The position numbers were made by a program, and so were the translations under genes. From Sinotaia quadrata (lineage: Eukaryota; Mollusca; Gastropoda; Architaenioglossa; Viviparidae), in NCBI GenBank assembly GCA_028829895.1, contig CM054181.1, positions 110,829,360 through 110,893,359 of the forward strand: 64,000 nucleotides of DNA, in the 5' to 3' direction. Below, in pieces: positions 35,900 through 49,180 of the stretch (positions within the stretch are counted from its first letter, which is position 1; every line of letters starts with the position of its first letter). A model generated the notes under the pieces. The model was given only the letters and a program-made list of their open reading frames with translations, did not search any database and had not been told where the DNA came from.

Positions 35900-38600
35900 A
35901 GACGCGTTCACAACTAGTATACAGTAAATCCTTAGTCATAGGACTGAAGGTGACAGCTTTGACAAAAGGCCTTGTGATTTGAAAACCCTGACAGGTAACA
36001 AGAACAGCGGCAAATGTAGTGACAACGTCGACCACAGGCTGTTCGAGAGCAGGAATCACCGCTGTGACTGATGCAGCTGAGAACGGTTGGGAGTGCGCCC
36101 ACACTCGACCATAAAGTAAGCCCCCACCGCCTAACGACGTTTTAAAGCCAGCAAACATGTCGTTTTATTAGACTTTTGACCTCCTTAGGGATTACGTTCG
36201 CAGCTTACCAAAGACGCCGCGAACAACTTGTTTGTGCATGGCTGCAAAGAAAGTGCGGGTAAAACTGAAGATGTCAGTGTACGTGGGTTATTTTCTCTTA
36301 ATGTAAATCAGTGAATAATAACACATCTGGAACTTTCATTAGATGTAGTTACTCCCTTCACCCCCCCCCCCACCAAGCATGGGTCTATTGGCTTGTTTGT
36401 ATCGCTGATTTATGGAATTTATTAAAAGTAATTATATTTGTCTCGATCCACCCACGCTTAACTTTCAAGCACATTGGTAGGAAAGGCTACAGGTTTCTGT
36501 AACGCGTAACTCTAAGTGCGCTAGTGCGTGCGTTTGCGAATAATAATGTACATGTTAAAATAAATATTGTTGAAGAATATAAATTAGTTACTGTGGGTTC
36601 TTGTTTATAATGTACGTTTTTCTCATTTCAGTTTAACCCTTTCTATACTTCTTCAATGTTGCAAAGGTTGTCATGAGCCGCAGTCAAGAACAGCCACACC
36701 AATGTCGCTTGAAATCTCCCGCATGTGTTTACCTTCTGCAAGGAAGGAACTTTCAATCACTTCCTACCCGTATGACACTGTTTGTTCTGAATCAGTTTAG
36801 CACCAGGTGCGAATTATTTGATGTGAGTCCACATGATCGAATATCAGTAAAACAGTATTACAAAGAGTAAAAATGTTTTCTTCATTCGGTCGTTTCTCAT
36901 AATTATGTTCATGATTTATTGACGGTCAAGAATTCACAAGTACTATAAGATATTTGCGCTATCAGCGTAAATTGTGCACAAATTGTTTGTTTATTGTTTA
37001 TGTCATGCTTGCAAGAGGGTGTACGTACTTCTCTCTCTCCCTCTCTCTCTCACGCGCGCGCGCACACACACTCACACTTCTGTTTTCCTCTGTACCTTCT
37101 CTCCTGCTTTTCACTCTCTCTCTCTCTCTCTCTGTTCGCACCTTCTTTCGTACTCACAAAGACTATATACTTGAGTATTTAGACATACGTACCTGAGTAC
37201 TCAGATAATTAATATTTATGACTGCTCGTATTCACAGACAGCATTCACATTTCTTCTTCTCCCCACCCTTATCTTTTTCAGATGTGAAGGATACTCAAAA
37301 TCCTCACATACCTGTAGATTAGTTTACAAACTGCGTGATTTGAGGTTCACAATGCTTATATTATTATCCTTTATTTGTAGTTATAGAGTATGTTCTTCCG
37401 TACTGGAATTGCGCACGCGTGTGTGATGCTTGTGTAAGTATATCAGTATGGTCTATGTGTACAACTCTTAATATGTCTAATTGTAAACGTACGCAAGGGT
37501 GTGTGGGACACACTTTGCATACAGGCCTGTTAGAGCATGAAAAGATGAAGGGACTTAAACTGGAAAGTACCTTTCTAGGTTCAGTTATCAACCCATTACC
37601 GTGGGGCGGATGGCGCGGTTAACATCTTTCTTAGATCTTCTGGAGGCTGATTTACCCAATTAGAAACTTTGCCTTTCTTTCTCACAACCCAACGGAATCA
37701 CGAACATTTCACCCTTCCTTCCAGACCGGTTGGCAGCGTCCGTTTGGAACCTTATCTTATCTAAGGGATGTCCATTAAAACGCATCTTGAGAGCCGAGAG
37801 GCTTATGTTAATACAATGCCTTACACCGATCTACTATAAGAGGGGAAGAAAAAAGTGCTCAGGGCTTGACAAAAAATCCTCTCTCTATTCTTGGGTTTAT
37901 TCAGGAATTTTATCTGGGAAGTTCCACTGGAAAACAATGTGAATGGCAGCCATTACTTTAAATCGCAAGAACAAATACTTCAAGGTGGAAGACACGCAAG
38001 TCACCAATTAGCCGAGATGACAAAGAATGCTTACCAAATAAAAAATCTTTAGAACAGTTTCTTTCTATGGAACAAAAGCTGCTGTCGTCCTTTTATATAA
38101 TCAATAGGCGGCTGCTAAATCAGTTGGACGGGTATTCCCCTTCTTTTAATGCACGAATTTAATGCAGGTTTTCACAGTTTCAGACAAGATCATGTCCCTA
38201 GTTATTGGCAGTTCGTGTTCATCAGAATTAACCCTTTCACCTCTGGACATAAAAGTACGCCACGAAATTTAAAGGAGAGTATTTTAATTCCTCACATTTG
38301 TTTCAATACGTACAAAGTACATTTAAAAAAATCCAATGAACAGACACATTACTGCTTGAGTGGGAAAGAAAGTGGGTGTTCAAACCATAAATCTTTAAAT
38401 ATTTGAAATGGATAAATTTATTAATGTATATTAGTCGTGTTTGGTTGCGCTCTTTCCTCTTTATTTCAAGGGAAACAATTTCGTAGATATTTCATTTTTA
38501 AATGACATACTCCTTGTAAGCCTAGATACTAGAATAGTGATGGTTTTAATATAATGTGCCCATTTGAGAAAGTTGTAGTATCACAAATTGGCATCCTGTT
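35900..38600. other. Non-coding stretch, no gene recognised
   Basis: Contains a C-run near 36360 and CT/CG/CA low-complexity tracts at 37030-37135. Frames at 35892-36158 (minus) and 36673-36870 (plus) have no recognisable domain or splice support. Confidence 0.4.
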
Positions 38601-38604
38601 TAAA

Positions 38605-38820
38605 ATTACACATATTCTTAATTACACCTGACAGAATGTCTCCTGGGCGTGTTTGGAATGTGCTAATACCCTGTACTGGCTCAAATTACACCTGACAGAA
38701 TGTCTCCAAGGGCGCATTTGGTATGTGTTACAACCCTGTAATGGCTCAAATTACACCTGACAGAATGTCTCCAGCGCGTTTTTGGTATGTGTTACGACCC
38801 TATATTGGTCCAAATTACAG
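38605..38820. repeat. Minisatellite, about 62-bp unit, three to four copies
   Basis: The phrase aaattacacctgacagaatg followed by tctcc recurs at about 38621, 38684 and 38747, with ggtatgtgtta and accctgta in between. It ends just upstream of the LINE remnant. Confidence 0.9.
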
Positions 38821-38869
38821 CTAAGTACTGAGAATTTGTGAAGAGCAAAAAACTCCAACCCAGCCCACC

Positions 38870-39770
38870 TCACCTTTGGCGTTCCACATGTTGCTGCTCT
38901 TAGACCACTTCTCTTATCATATAAACTCCAGCATCAATCATCATCAGCAATGACACTGATTTCTATGCTGACTACACTCGGGTGTTTAAGTCTGCCTTCC
39001 AGGAAATCTATGCTACATGCGGCAGCATTAGTGACGCCATAGCACAAACTCTAGATGAGTGATGATAAGAGCTATGTACGCTCAAGACTGTTGTCGCTTT
39101 CACACTCAGACTCTCGTCTATCATCAGTTAACATCAGTAGCATTCCCATCAAATTTTGACAAATTCTATTTTTAGAAATCTGGGTGTCATCCTTGCGAGA
39201 ATTGCTCATGACATCATGTCTGAATCCATTCAGGGCAGGCAATCCTAGAGCTAGAACCAATCAAGTCTCTCTGCAGCATCCTCTCCCGTGAAGCCACACA
39301 AACTCTTTTATGTTTATCTTTATTCTCGTCGTGTCAAAACTTGATTACTGCAAACTCTCTTCTATCTGATTCATCACAACGTCTGCTACATAAATTTCAG
39401 ACAATTCAAAACAAATCTGCTCGAACCACTAAGAGCCCCCCCCCTCCCCCGAATTCCAGACATAATTTCTCTTCTCCACTCCTGACACGGGCTGCCTGTT
39501 CACTCCAAAATCTAGGGCAAGGTCTGCTCATTGCTGTGTTTCACTGACTAACTGCAGCCCAAGGCAAGAGTACCCATCATACACCACCCTTGTACGCACC
39601 CCATCACTACAGTTATGTCCTTCTTCTCACACACGTATTTTCAACTTACCCGCCATGTAAAACCAAGTAGTCGATAATGTTTTCTCCAGGGTCAGGGTCG
39701 TGCCTACAGGAATAAACTGACTTTGGATTCTGATGCATTCAGTCCTATAAGGGATTTATTCTCGTCATCC
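38870..39770 (+). pseudogene. Dead CR1/L2-type LINE, C-terminal reverse transcriptase and tail
   Basis: This is the end of the reverse transcriptase of a non-LTR retrotransposon, broken by frameshifts and stops. In order: GVPHVAALRPLL at 38878 (family GVPQGSVLGPLL), DFYADYTRVFKSA from 38958 (family YADDT; the second catalytic Asp is Tyr here), RNLGVIL at 39174, LDYC at 39340 passing by a frameshift to NSLLSDSSQRLL, then QTIQNKSARTTKS at about 39400, and HGLPVHSKI-like residues near 39490 (family LHWLPV). This block order (GVPQGS, YADD, NLGVxLD, DYCNSLL, ARL, LHWLPV) is typical of the CR1/L2 group. It cannot encode a working enzyme. The upstream two thirds of the element are missing. Confidence 0.88.
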
Positions 39771-39995
39771 ACAAAGCCAGCATGTAAATATACTTACAAG
39801 ATCTCTAAATATACTTACGTCACGTCTCGTCACCCACAAAGCCAGCATGTAAATATACTTACAAGATATCTAAATATACATACGTCACGTCTCGTCACCC
39901 ACAAAGCCAGCATGTAAATATACTTACAAGATCTCTAAATATACTTACGTCACGTCTCGTCACCCACAAAGCCAGCTTCAAAATATACTTACAAG
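39771..39995. repeat. 64-65-bp minisatellite at the LINE 3' end, 3.5 copies
   Basis: The unit is cacaaagccagcatgtaaat, then atacttacaagatctctaaa, then tatacttacgtcacgtctcgtcacc. Units begin at 39771, 39836 and 39900, with a last partial copy near 39964. Confidence 0.93.
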
Positions 39996-39999
39996 AATC

Positions 40000-41590
40000 T
40001 AAATATTCTTAAGGTCATTCTCCATTTAAATACAAAATGCAGTGAATAGTCTCCAATTTAAAGTGTTCGCCTTTACACAGTTGACACTTTATAACTTAGT
40101 TTTACTTTGTAGCAAGATTTTCTTGGCTAATGAAACAGTGCTTTGACTTACATTTGAGTGCTAGAGCCTCAGTCTAGGTAACCACCATGAACTGCCGACA
40201 TTTCCCTGCCGCAAAGGCGTCATAATATGGGCCTATATAAAACTATATAAAAAATTCACCCGTCAGTCATCAACGATGTAGTCCTTCACAACCTTGAACG
40301 TCAAAACTAGATGAATTTGTTACATTCACACGTTTAGAATTGCCATGTTGCCAACTTCTGGACATCCATCAAGCTGCACAGTAAACGTACTTGATGATTT
40401 TCGAGAAAATCTATGAACTTTTGTCTTCGATATTTTAAGCCAGATCGTGAATTGGTCGATCTATAGTGTCACGTGATAATGGCACCTGGGGCCTTTTTGT
40501 TTGCTGCCCGTTCGTTCAACATTTCCAAACCAGACATCTTTAATACAGCCCATCACTAGCATCTCAGGGATGGTATAAGATTTTTGCCTTAGCATTTTGA
40601 AGGGTTACTTTCTACACACACACAGCACGAGTATCAAAGATCTGTTTCTTACGGCCTTTTAAATCGGCATCCTTCCTTTCCAAGAGCTTTTTGCGTTTTG
40701 AGCTAAAGTCATTATGGTTAGTAATGAAATGCCCCAAGTTTAGAAGGCTTCATTGCATCGTTAGATAAAACACAAAGAAGCATTGGTTCTGCACCAGGAT
40801 CTCTGGCTGAAAAAAAATAACAACTAAATTTATTGTTCAAAGAGTCATTTTTGAGTGATGTTAGTACAAATTATTTTTTCTTTTGGTTGATGTTTCGGTT
40901 TTATGTACTTCGCCTCATCTGGTGTTTTACTACTTTGGTGCTCGGCATGTCTCTTCTTCCAAAACTTGTTATTTGCGCCTTGCTTTGTTTTTTTAATTAG
41001 GATAATAATAGTGAATATGGTTTCGGTTAGACTTGGTATATAATTGAATATTATTATGTATGTTGTCTGACTCTCACAAACCTGCGACAGTGGTAAATTC
41101 TACTACGGACCGGGTATGAGTCTGACAATTATATTTGTCTGATCCACACAAAGCCAGGACAGTGTCGAATTTACAATACTGAGTTTTACATATTAGAATT
41201 GCCAAATCATTACTTTGGCCTGTATACTTGGGTAAGATTTCTCTCTATTTCCACTTAATAACAACTCTGGCTAAAGTGTTTTCATGTGTGGCATTCTTCT
41301 CTTTAAAAGATTAAAATTACCCAAACCATGGCAGTTCTAAATCTAGTTGTATAAACAGTTTACATGTCAGAGATATAGTATCATGAAAACAAAAATAATC
41401 ATAAATAATTACTGTTTCTAAGTTTAGCAATATCAGTAAACGTCAAAAACTAAAAAAAAAAGTCATTAATTTTGTGATATTTAGACTATATATTATTTCT
41501 AAGATGTCGAGTTATACACGAAAATAGACAATTTTATTAAAAGCAGCCTGTTCAAACGATTTCAGATATTGGTCATTTATACTTCTCGTG
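40000..41590. other. Non-coding stretch, no gene recognised
   Basis: Ordinary AT-rich sequence with a weak two-copy phrase (gtctgac/tctgat...cacaaa) near 41070-41170. Confidence 0.4.
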
Positions 41591-41604
41591 CTAGTACTGA
41601 GACT

Positions 41605-41840
41605 TCATGTTAACCTTCCAACCAGACATCCACCCCTCGTTAACGCTCGTGAACACAGACTTCATGTTAACCTTCCAACCAGACATCCACACCTCCTTAG
41701 CGCTCATGAACAAGTCTTCAAGTTGACCTTCCAACCAGACATCCACACCTTGTTAACGCTCGTGAACACAGACTTCATGTTAACCTTCCAACCAGACATC
41801 CACACCTCGTTAACGCTCATGAACACAGTCTTCAAGTTGA
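41605..41840. repeat. 57-bp minisatellite, four copies
   Basis: The unit is gacttcatgttaaccttcca, then accagacatccacacctcgt, then taacgctcgtgaacaca. Its length of 19 codons leaves an open frame (41588-41848). Confidence 0.94.
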
Positions 41841-42183
41841 CTACTTGAAAGATTAACAAAATATCAAATGAAGACAAGTAGAATACTGTAGAGGAAACAA
41901 ATATGAAAGGTGATCCACAAGAAGAAAATACATATTATCTTTACTACAGTTACGCATCATGCAAAGGAAATAACATTTCAACAACTATTAATAACTACGT
42001 AGAAAATAACGTATTGAACTAAATATTAGTAATATATTGAAGAAATATGATGGGGTTATTATTATTGTGACACTTGCACACACGTCTAACTCTCTCACAC
42101 TTGATTTTACACACGCGTGCGCACACTTTGAGCTGCTGACACACACACTTATTCACTTGCTTTTTCTTTCTTTCTTTCTCGTT

Positions 42184-42210
42184 TACACACACACACACAC
42201 ACACACACAC
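42184..42210. repeat. CA microsatellite
   Basis: About 13 CA units. Confidence 0.95.
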
Positions 42211-42219
42211 GGAGTTGCT

Positions 42220-43235
42220 ATCTCACACTCTCTCACATTTGCTCTTACACTCGCTTCCTTCCGGTCTGAGGCTCACAGCAGTGCGTCTTGTAGCAGTCTT
42301 GCTGCGACACTTCATCATATTGAGGCAGTAGCTCCCTCGCCTGACTGAAGTTGCCCAATTAAGAAAATTAAGTTGTTAGCAGTTGACTTGATCCACGTTT
42401 CAGAAGGGGAGAGAACTCGGAACCGTCTATCGCCGCTGTGCTGCTTGGCATGAACGACAGGTGTCAAGCCAGGCCCCGAGGTCACCATTGTCTTGGTGCA
42501 TACGGGTATGAAAAGCTATAAAAACTACATTCAGCTGTTCTAGTTTCCTTGCTGTTCAGAATTTATAACTTAAATTAATTTTCTTTTAAATTAAAAGAAA
42601 ACGAAAAGAGAAAAAAAAAACTGTGTCAGTGGTTTCCAAACTTTCTCGGTCCACAGCGCGCTTAGTATATCAGGAACTTTTTCCACGGCAGGGTGGTGGG
42701 GGTGCAGTTTTGTTTCCCTCGAAAGTTTGGAATATTCCGCGGTATACACTTAAGGAAACACTGGTGTGTGCAATCCTGATTTTTGTCATTACCCAATATG
42801 CATGAATCGACTGAAATAGAATTTTATGTCTATACATTTATATAACACGAAGTGAAGATGTAATATTTCAAGTGCACGACGTAACAAAAATTAAGTATTA
42901 AAACTCAGAGGATAAGAAGAACAAAAGCAACGGAAGTGAGAGATTACTATTACCAGTCTTCTGATTACAAACTATTTTGGTGTAAAGAACTCAAATGAAA
43001 CAAAGGAAGAAATCTCGAACTTTCTGTTGGCTCATTTCCCACAGGACGTTTGGAACATAACGGCTGTAGATAGAACTGTTGCAAGTATTGATAATAACAG
43101 CTGTTCCAGGCAGTGAAGACATTTTCTTCTAATAACAATAATATTGATCTTTGCGATTTTTAAAAAATAAAATTCTTTTAAGGCATAGCAACGTTCACAA
43201 CCTTTTAATGTCAAATATTCAATAAACGTATTTTT
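42220..43235. other. Non-coding stretch, no gene recognised
   Basis: Contains short frames without domain similarity and a poly-A run near 42610. Confidence 0.4.
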
Positions 43236-43239
43236 ACTG

Positions 43240-43522
43240 AGAAGAGGAATTTAAAATGTCATTCTCTATGTTTGCATCTAGTCCTGCAAATGACGAGAGG
43301 AATTTAAAATGTCATTCTCTATGTTTGCATATAGTCCTGAAAATGACGAGAGGAATTTAAAATGTTACTCTCTATGTTTGCATATAGTCCTGCAAATGAC
43401 GAGAGGAATTCAAAATGTCATTCTCTATGTTTGCATATAGTCCTGCAATTGACGAGAGGAATTTAAAATGTCATTCTCTATGTTTGCACATAGTCCTACA
43501 AATGACGAGAGGAATTTAAAGA
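43240..43522. repeat. 53-bp minisatellite, about five copies
   Basis: The unit is gacgagaggaatttaaaatg, then tcattctctatgtttgcata, then tagtcctgcaaat. Copies differ by single bases. Confidence 0.95.
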
Positions 43523-43523
43523 G

Positions 43524-43650
43524 TATGTATGCAGTAATTTCAAGACGTCATTATTCTAGCAATATTTGAGAGAAAATGTTAATTATATATATATATGCAG
43601 TAATTGCAAGATGTCATTATTCTAGCAACACTTGAGAGACAGATGTTAAT
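43524..43650. repeat. Tandem duplication, about 67-bp unit
   Basis: tatgcagtaatttcaagacg followed by tcattattctagcaa, -ttgagaga- and tgttaatta occurs twice, separated by a TA repeat. Confidence 0.85.
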
Positions 43651-43705
43651 TACTGTTACATATTTGCTTAGAGACCCTGTCTCAGCACGAGGATTTAAGG
43701 ATTGC

Positions 43706-43750
43706 TAATTTTTAATGTTACATCTATGCTGACGACATACTTGTTGCTAG
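43706..43750 (+). pseudogene. Isolated reverse-transcriptase-like YADD motif
   Basis: One frame reads CYIYADDILVARLA, close to the catalytic block of LTR-retrotransposon reverse transcriptases (IYxDDILV). Stops lie on both sides and no other RT block was found. It may be a remnant or chance. Confidence 0.25.
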
Positions 43751-43759
43751 ACTCGCCCT

Positions 43760-45570
43760 TCAGTCTCCTTAATTAATTCTCTCAGTTTAGATATTAATTA
43801 CAGTGACAGATGAATCTGTGTAATATTACGTGAATTGGGCACGTTATCCTAATAATGATTAATTATTCGTACAAACATTCATATCTTGACTTGGCCCCCA
43901 GCCCAATTTTCACTTTCAGTCTTCCTCTCGCTAATAATTAGTCAACTTCTGTAATTTGGGTAACAAAAGTATAAAAATTTAATATTTAACAATTTAACAA
44001 AATAGTGAACCCATACATTCAATACATACATACAGTCAATACATTCAATAACGAAGGTCACAAGGACTATCTATTCTGTCTTTAAATGTTTATACGGATT
44101 TTAACACAAATTTATGATCTCAGATTCTATCAGATTCCCACTTATCTTCCATAAGTAGTTATCAGAGAAATCCTTCAGGCAATTCACACATCAACAATCC
44201 ATCATTGAATGTTCTAGCCGACTGGTCTGCATAACTCATCACACTTGAATAGTGTACCTCAGTATCAGGTCAACACAATAGCTGTAGAATTCGGCATCAA
44301 CTGAAATGCTAACCTGGAATTCTGGAACTGAATTTCAACCAAAATCTGGAATATAAAAACCAGGAAAAGAAATGCTCTGAAACAATAGCAGTTATTTCCA
44401 TGAGTGATAGCCTATAGTTCACTGAACTGTACGTAGTGGCAACAGACAAATAGGTGTCCTATCACAATTACTTCAATTCGTATTTTTACAAGGAAGTAAA
44501 AATGGTTTAAACCACTTAAGAGGGTTATAATTATATATTAGCAAATGTTTCTAATGTGCACAGCAAATTAATAATTTCTTTAGTGGAAATAAAATAACAT
44601 TCAACAATATCATTGTACATTTTAATAAACATTAGAATTACGGGGCATGTGTTAACTTGGTCACTCTATTCTCTGGCCACATGTCAGGAGAAATAGCAAC
44701 AATTCAAATCAATTACAATAAAATACACAGAATCACGCTACAATATTCTTAATAAAATATAGTTAATAATATTAAGAAATTGATGGGTTTCCTTGTCTGA
44801 ATATTTAGCGGGTTTATCTGCAATTCACAGAATATTTGCTGCCTTTGTAAGTCTAGACAATGTTCCCTTGTGAATAATTTCCCAATTCGGTTTCACGGTA
44901 TTTAAGCACATCTATGAACTAATGGTGGTAATCTGCGTTGGTTTTGAACAATACCCCCATCTCCACTATTGCTCGAGTGTATTATGTAATCTGCTTTAGT
45001 GATCGGCATTTTCCTTTTTAACATGTATATGCTTCCTAATTGTCTGTAATGTGCTAATCATGATGCAAACAATTACATAACTTGGCTGTGATCGCTAGTG
45101 CAAAGGACTGTATGATACAAAAGATAAAATCATCAAAAGAGCTTAATACTCCAATGGAAATAAATTTTAGATAGGTCAGGCATAATTTGCCCTTGACCCA
45201 TAACATCTCTCAGCTTATGCATTTATCATGGTGTATGAAAAATGATCGCAAATTATGCAAGTCAAAAATGAAAATTTGCAAATTGAAAATTTTTTTAATA
45301 TGCAATAATGAAAAAATAGCTGTGCAGTTAGAAATATCGCAATGCATCGGCAATCGCGCTTTGATCATGAACTCATACATAACTCTCAGCCTAACAGCTC
45401 AACTACTGAACTCATTCTCTCCTCTAGTGAAACAAGTTTCTCACCAACTATAAAGAAAGTATAAATCAATGTACAATAACATGTTCCAAAGAATATATCC
45501 ATTATCTATGACAATAGTCACTATGCAATTCAATCTCAATCCAGCAGTTACCTACGTAGTATTAGCCATA
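43760..45570. other. Non-coding AT-rich stretch, no gene recognised
   Basis: It has the look of old transposon-derived sequence but no second copy was found in this window. A frame at 45187-45453 has no domain. Confidence 0.35.
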
Positions 45571-45574
45571 AACT

Positions 45575-45795
45575 GATCACAGCACCTAAGTGGTATAAGC
45601 CGTAAAACTGATCACACAATTCACAGCACCTAAGTGGTATTAGTCATAAACTGATCACAGCACCTAAATGGTATAAGCCGTAAACTGATCATACCACCTA
45701 AATGGTAAAGTCGTAAACTGATCACAGCACCTAAGTGGTAGAAGCCGTAAACTGATCACAGCACCTAAGTGGTAAAAGCCGTAAACTGATCATAA
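45575..45795. repeat. 34-bp minisatellite, about seven copies
   Basis: The unit is aaactgatcacagcacctaa followed by gtggtataagccgt. Several copies carry small deletions. Confidence 0.94.
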
Positions 45796-46034
45796 CTGAA
45801 CATTTGGCGCACACGGATACAAATGCACATGAGGAAAAATAATTATATGACTGCTAACTTGGTTTCTTTTGTTGTTCAGTATTTCAAAGCACTTTTAATT
45901 ATATTTATTTGACAGTCTGACAGAGATTACTTCACTCTGTCCCAGACTGTTTATCTTCTGATTACAGGAATTGGAGATAACGTGGGAAAACACGAGTTTT
46001 CAGTGAGGGACGCTTTTATACGCAATGGCATTTA

Positions 46035-46215
46035 TGTGTAAATTGCTCGGGCTTTGTGGTGACAATAATCACCTCGCGGTAGTTATATGTGTAAATTGGC
46101 TCGGGCTTCGTGTTGACGATAATCGCCTTGCGGGATTTATATGTGTAAATTGGCTCGGGCTTCGTGTTGACGATAATCGCCTTGCGGGATTTATATTTCT
46201 AAATTGGCTCGGGCG
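46035..46215. repeat. 54-bp minisatellite, about 3.5 copies
   Basis: The unit is atttatatgtgtaaattggc, then tcgggcttcgtgttgacgat, then aatcgccttgcggg. It is 18 codons long, so a repetitive frame (46025-46225) stays open; the first unit is diverged. Confidence 0.94.
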
Positions 46216-46229
46216 GGTGTGTTGAAAAT

Positions 46230-46900
46230 AATTACCTAGCAAGATTTATCGGTGACACGATGAGTTAGGATAGACTAGCAGATGGTTCAATCAGCGAACG
46301 GGTGGAAATATGAGTGAGCTTGGGGTGGATTGCAATGGCAGAGATATTGGAGCGGGTCGGTTGTTTTATGCAAATTATTACCGGCCGTGGCGGCTTTTGA
46401 AAACAGATCCTTTATTCCACCACCGCCATCCAAGCTGCTCGACTTACACACATGTTGTCTTCTCTCGTTTCCGCTTCTTTTCATCGGGTATTGTAATCAA
46501 TGTACAGGGTTTCATTTTGTTTATGTTTTCAATAATGACAATTACTGACATAGATTTAATTTGAATGAATAACACAAACAAAAACTAAACGCCTCCTTGT
46601 TAGTTTTCATATAGGCATGACTTACTTTTACACATTCATTCATGCAATGACTTACATACTTACTCACTCACGTACGCACAAAGTTAGGAACTTAACTTGT
46701 GCGCTCACTCATTCATTCGCTCGCCCGTTCACGTGTGCATTCGCTTACTCCTGAACTAAGTCAAATAGTTTTTGTAAGCCATCTTTAAGTCTTAAGGTAG
46801 CACCGGCTATATGACAGAAACATCAGGTTTGGTGGACAGACAGTTTGCAAGCACATTATGTATAAACGCAATGCTTTGTTTTATTATTGTTCACGTTTAA
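46230..46900. other. Non-coding stretch, no gene recognised
   Basis: Short overlapping frames near 46290-46560 have no recognisable domain. Loose repeats of actcact/cattcatt occur at 46630-46750. Confidence 0.4.
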
Positions 46901-46904
46901 AGGC

Positions 46905-47033
46905 GCGCGCACACACACACGCATGCACACACACACGCATGCACACACACACACACACACACGCACGCACACACACATACACACGCACACACACATACAC
47001 ACGCACACACACACACACATACACACACACACT
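46905..47033. repeat. Compound CA microsatellite with GC and TA variants
   Basis: CA blocks are broken regularly by gcatg, cgcacg and cacata; the variants recur in order, indicating multi-unit slippage. Confidence 0.96.
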
Positions 47034-47099
47034 CTCTCTCTTCCCCCCCCCCTCACATATGCAAGACTTTGCATGCATAAATAACATACATATACTTGA

Positions 47100-48595
47100 A
47101 AGGGTTAACTTTTAAAATTTCATGTGCTATGTTGATATGGCTGATATTTACTCTACCGTTAGACTTATTTGGCCACTGCCTACTGCTTTCCTCTAAGGTA
47201 TACTCTTTGCATTTTGTAAATACTAGAATCTTTTCATTTTGCTGTGACGAATTGAAATACCCGAGAACCCGTAATTTTTGCTGCTAGGAATTAAAATACC
47301 AGCATCTGAAAATTTTAGCTGTATGACTTAAAATACTAGAATTTGTTAAACTGTTTCGAAGCAAACCCAAGATGCTTAATGAATGATGGCACTAAGAAGA
47401 TCCTTGTGAAGATATATTAAAACAAATTATGTATGTTGATAACCTTTTTCGTATTATTAATTGTTTCTTTTATATACGGGTTTTCCCACAACCTGATGTA
47501 TCCATTGCGAAACTTCCGTTAAGGATTAAAGCTTAAAGGCGGTGGGAGGACTTGTTTACGGTTTAGGGAAAGTAAGTTAGATCACAGGTGAAGGTCACAC
47601 TAAAAACCGGATACTAACTATCCATGTATGGTCATTTGCTTACCGGGCAATGACGTAGCACTAAGATGTTAGTTGACCTTCATTTCATTAATAAAACCTC
47701 CTGAATGGGTTGGCCGCATCAGACGCCTACACTACACCACACCCGACCTACAGGGGTAATATAAGAGCTGCATCCATTTATGACCGTGCCTATACGAAAA
47801 CACCTAGTGGTAATACCTTCGTTTCTCTAAATCCTTCTCTAAATTCCTTCTTGTTGAATTAATTCTATATTGTATTTGTATTGTATTATTTTGTATTGTA
47901 AATGTGTAGAATATTCTTGTGAATTTAATGTTGCTAATGTTAATACATTTTCCTACGGAAGCTAAGTGCCACAGCAATATTACATTTGTAAAGGTGATGA
48001 GAAATACCACATGTATGTAATTTTATTACCCTTGATTAATTGTTATCATGCGAGAGTTAACATGCACTGCATATCACTAGCCAAATTGTATTACGAGCAA
48101 CTCTAGAGTAATGAAAGAAATATATATTGTAAAGATGTTATATATTTGAATTTTCATGTAATGTAAAGTGTGAATTAGTGAAGTTTGTAAAGAGTGATTA
48201 TTGCTGCTGCCACAAAGCCCATAAAAGTCATTATCACACACGAAGCTGTAATATAAATAACTGTATATTCCAGTCGGTCCGAGTTCACCTCATAACCCTG
48301 ACCTTGACTGCTGAATGCTACTGGGTGGAAATCCAACCTTGCTAAAGAGTGGTGGAGTCCAGACCTACAATGAGCGAGTGTCGTGCTGAATCCTTATCAT
48401 AGCTTGTTGAACCATGAGGGGTCACCAAAGGTCATGTGATGTCAGCGTATGTCAGTGAACAGCAACAATATGGAGTTCAATCAAAGCTAAGTCTAAAAGA
48501 CAGTCGAAACAGATTTTCATGGTGTGGACAGTAAAGTTACTTACCAAGTCACCAGATACCACTCTGTATTAGCAAAAAATCAAATTGTTCATTTT
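47100..48595. other. Non-coding stretch, no gene recognised
   Basis: AT-rich; its last 300 bp may belong to the upstream part of family Y copy 2, but this could not be confirmed from the other copies. Confidence 0.35.
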
Positions 48596-48599
48596 CTTG

Positions 48600-48960
48600 T
48601 TTTCAAATTTAATTTTATTAAATTTTATTTTAATTTTATTAAACTGTTATCTCTCTTTGTTATTACATAAGTCCATGTAATGACCGTGATGCCAACTGGG
48701 GGACGAGCCGTGAATAGAGGAATAAAGAATTATATTTATTAAGCTATAATTAAAGGGGAGATAAAATTGTTGGCAAAGAAGTCAACTAACTTATCCGACT
48801 AGGTGTTGTGAACAATCAAGCTGAGATTGTGGCATTTGAAAGGGAGATAAGTTAGGCATGTCTGGCTGTCGCTAATGCTAAGGATTAGCCATAAATTAAT
48901 ATTGATGATTAATGCCTAAATGAGGACGGTCGTAAAATGAAAACCAGATATGTAACAATC
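48600..48960 (+). mobile_element. Family Y dispersed element, copy 2
   Basis: It aligns with 52810-53160: AT-rich ttattaaactgttatct, then atgtaatgac, tgggggacg, aaaggggagataa, gtcaactaacttatc, gataagttaggcatgtctgg, ctgtcgctaat, and aaaccagatatgt. The tgggggcgg block after an AT-rich segment could be a primer-binding-like site next to an LTR, but no internal retrotransposon genes are present. The class is undetermined. Confidence 0.7.
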
Positions 48961-49180
48961 CTTAATATTATCTTAATTGGCAAAGAGAAATTCCTTGATT
49001 TCCAAGACATACTGAGAAATGGAGAATTACTCTTTCTTTGACAAAGGTTTCACCAAGAAATGTTTGAACATTAAAAAAAATGAAACTTTTCTCTTTTCAC
49101 CCCTCCTACCGTTTCTTCGTTTTTCTTTTCCGCTCACTTCTTCTTTCTCTCCCTCCCGTTATGATGACAACTGTGGTGAG

